DNA from: an uncultured Treponema sp.
Lineage (GTDB): Bacteria > Spirochaetota > Spirochaetia > Treponematales > Treponemataceae
Assembly (NCBI GenBank): GCA_946540605.1
Contig: CAMNIU010000152.1
Location: 1 to 34,988, forward strand
Length of the DNA: 34,988 bases
Direction of reading: 5' to 3'
Of the stretch, positions 33,497 to 34,988 are shown piece by piece. Position 1 is the stretch's first letter, and each line of letters begins with the position of its first letter. The translations under genes were made by a program, and so were the position numbers. Under the pieces are notes generated by a model. That model ran no database searches, was not told the origin of the DNA, and saw only the letters and a list, made by a program, of their open reading frames with translations.

Positions 33497-33532
33497 GTGT
33501 CATGCTGATCCTGAAACAAGTTCAGGATGACA
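33497..33532. repeat. Dispersed hairpin repeat after glmS
   Basis: The stem ATCCTGAA (33508-33515) pairs with TTCAGGAT (33521-33528) around an ACAAG loop. Outer TGTCAT (33498-33503) can pair with ATGACA (33527-33532) as an alternative. It starts one base after the glmS stop, between convergent glmS and the GGDEF gene, and may serve as a terminator-like element. Its loop is identical to the copy at 9080-9084. Confidence 0.75.
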
Positions 33533-33544
33533 ACTTTGCATCTA

Positions 33545-34837
33545 TTAAATATTTGAAATAATTCTGTTTCGACCGCTGGACTTTGCTTCATACATAGCCT
33601 TGTCTACGCGGTCGAAAATTATTTGGGCGGTATCGCCTTTTTTTAGTTCCGTTAATCCGATACTACATGTAATTTTGATTGCTTTTTCAAACGTAGTATC
33701 TTCTATTTTTTGTCTGAGTTTTTCGGCAATTGATTTTAGTTCTTCAAGATTCATTTCATAACAGACGCAAACGAATTCTTCGCCACCCCAGCGGCCTATT
33801 GTCATTTTATAAGGCTGTATAAATTCTTTTATAGCTTTTGCAAACTGTTTAAGAACGATATCACCTACTGAGTGTCCATATTTATCATTTACTTTCTTGA
33901 AAAAATCAATATCCAGCATCATATATGAAACAGATTCGCCATTGCTATTAAAGGCTTCTATTGAGTTGCTGATTTCGGTCTCAATTCTTCCGTGATTGTA
34001 AATGTCTGTGAGCGGGTCTTTTGAAGCAAGTTCTTCATAACGTTTAAGTGTATCAAATAGTTTAAGATGATTTTCGTGGATATTCTGAACCATGAATACA
34101 AATCTGAAATCTTCTTCATTTGTTGTATGTGCACGGCTAAAAATCAATTTTACCCAGATGAATACTCCTTCAAGGTTTTTCATCTGGCAGTCAAAAGAGG
34201 TTGCACGGCCTGGTTCAAGATTTTTTTTGAGATATTCTGGATCTGTGCGTTCAAGAAATAGTTTCTGATCATCTGGCCAAATCATATTTACAATCATTTG
34301 GCGCCAGGTGGTATATTTTACATCGTAGTTCTGTGGATTATTTGAAATCTCTGTTACATTGATGCTGTAGGAAATGTCCTTAATCAAATCAACATACATA
34401 GAAAACAAGAAGGTGTTCTGTATAGTGTCAATTTTACGGTCTGTAAGAAAGTCTCGCAGATATTCGCTGTTATCAAGTTCATCAAGAATAAATACGTATT
34501 TTGTACAAGATTCATCAATTGGGTATATGGAAATTTGAACAAGATGAGTTTTTTCATCAATGTTCAGATTTACCCGGTCAACATATTTACCCTTAAACTT
34601 TCCCATCATAGGGATGAATACATGATAATCATCTGTTATTTTTTTGGGGCTGCCATTAAGGTTAAACCAGAGTTTTTCAACAAGACTTTTATAGCTTCCT
34701 TCGTTTTCAACAAATGTTTCAAACAGGCCTTGTTTTTTTACAGTTTGATAAGTGTCTTTTTCTGCATCAACAATAATTATGGAATCAATTTTTTGAAATA
34801 ATAAATCCGAAATACTTTCTTTTGTGTAGACACTCAT
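33545..34837 (-). CDS. GGDEF-domain protein, predicted diguanylate cyclase with PAS-like sensor region
   Basis: Diguanylate cyclases make c-di-GMP from two GTP. The C-terminal GGDEF domain (about residues 270-430) has DPLTDIYNHGRIE at its start, MLDIDFFKKVNDKYGHSVGD, an intact active site RWGGEEF (GGEEF at 351-355) and a CSIGLTEL strand. The RxxD product-inhibition site normally just upstream is absent (IQPYKMTIG instead), so feedback control may be missing. The region before it (about 140-260) is PAS-like (TSFDCQMKNLEGVFIWVKL, then FVFMVQNI). The N-terminal ~130 residues are not recognised. No membrane helix or signal peptide is present, so it is cytoplasmic. AAAGGA lies 7 bases before the ATG. 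It could supply the signal read by the HD-GYP protein encoded about 6 kb upstream, but that is inference. Confidence 0.9.
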   Translation of the reverse strand: MSVYTKESISDLLFQKIDSIIIVDAEKDTYQTVKKQGLFETFVENEGSYKSLVEKLWFNLNGSPKKITDDYHVFIPMMGKFKGKYVDRVNLNIDEKTHLVQISIYPIDESCTKYVFILDELDNSEYLRDFLTDRKIDTIQNTFLFSMYVDLIKDISYSINVTEISNNPQNYDVKYTTWRQMIVNMIWPDDQKLFLERTDPEYLKKNLEPGRATSFDCQMKNLEGVFIWVKLIFSRAHTTNEEDFRFVFMVQNIHENHLKLFDTLKRYEELASKDPLTDIYNHGRIETEISNSIEAFNSNGESVSYMMLDIDFFKKVNDKYGHSVGDIVLKQFAKAIKEFIQPYKMTIGRWGGEEFVCVCYEMNLEELKSIAEKLRQKIEDTTFEKAIKITCSIGLTELKKGDTAQIIFDRVDKAMYEAKSSGRNRIISNI

Positions 34838-34948
34838 CTCATTTTCCTTTCTCTCCTTATCTATTATTGCACCAGGTTATTAAGTTTGCAATCTTTTTTT
34901 TACTTATTGAATTTTTTGCAATAATCTGATAAATTATAAAAACATTTC

Positions 34949-34988
34949 GGGCCATTAGCTCAGTGGTTAGAGCAGGGGACTCATAATC
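34949..34988 (+). tRNA. tRNA-Met (CAT anticodon), 3' part beyond window
   Basis: The visible 40 bases fit the tRNA 5' half: acceptor GGGCCAT, TA, D-stem GCTC with GAGC closing around AGTGGTTA, anticodon stem GGGGA, loop CTCATAA with anticodon CAT, and the first two bases TC of the pairing strand. The look is that of elongator tRNA-Met, though a CAT anticodon can also mark tRNA-Ile2 once modified, and the missing 3' half cannot be checked. AT-rich DNA with TATAAA lies just upstream. Confidence 0.85.

Overview
This window looks like a spirochaete chromosome, most probably a host-associated, plant-fibre-degrading Treponema. This is inferred from gene content only. The clues are AT-rich intergenic DNA, many exported proteins ending in beta-rich outer-membrane-like domains, a DUF4015 putative glycoside hydrolase, GH127 and GH9 enzymes, and c-di-GMP-type signalling proteins. 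No rRNA marker is present, so the genus is not proven. Housekeeping genes (mnmE, glmS, a tRNA-Met) show this is chromosomal DNA rather than a mobile element. I saw no transposase, integrase, phage gene or CRISPR array.

Layout. Bases 1-1225 hold the 3' part of a MATE exporter, followed by a cluster of short dispersed repeats. From 1450 to 4077 is a GH127 beta-L-arabinofuranosidase-like lipoprotein with two credible starts. It converges on a YkgJ-type cysteine-cluster gene. Next are a membrane-anchored substrate-binding-like protein, a strong two-way terminator, an acyl-CoA synthetase (minus strand) and, divergently, an NlpC/P60 hydrolase fused to a beta-rich domain, overlapping a small lipoprotein gene. 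A GH9 glucanase without a signal peptide and a flavin reductase-rubredoxin fusion follow, ending in a clean terminator. A 70-residue minus-strand gene then faces an ABC exporter operon (ATPase, permease, and a large exported HExxH protease with a propeller-like middle and a barrel-like end). A Sir2 deacylase (minus strand) converges on that operon.

From 19043 to 27678 are three tightly packed genes: a 2013-residue Ig-repeat surface protein with a barrel-like C-terminus, an exported coiled-coil/beta protein, and a membrane protein with an exported sensor part, a coiled coil, one transmembrane helix and a degenerate cytoplasmic HD-GYP domain. Together they could form a line from the cell surface to cytoplasmic c-di-GMP signalling. 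This is the best candidate in the window for an undescribed system. After it come a DUF4015 glycoside-hydrolase-like protein, mnmE with an in-frame palindromic insertion, glmS with its own promoter, a GGDEF protein (minus strand), and a tRNA-Met cut by the window end.

A theme across the window is a family of short hairpin repeats sharing GATT...AATGACR ends. Three copies keep a five-base [AG]CAAG loop while their stems differ by compensating changes. Some copies sit at gene ends where they may help termination, and one is read through as the start of a lipoprotein signal peptide. A separate palindrome is read through inside mnmE.
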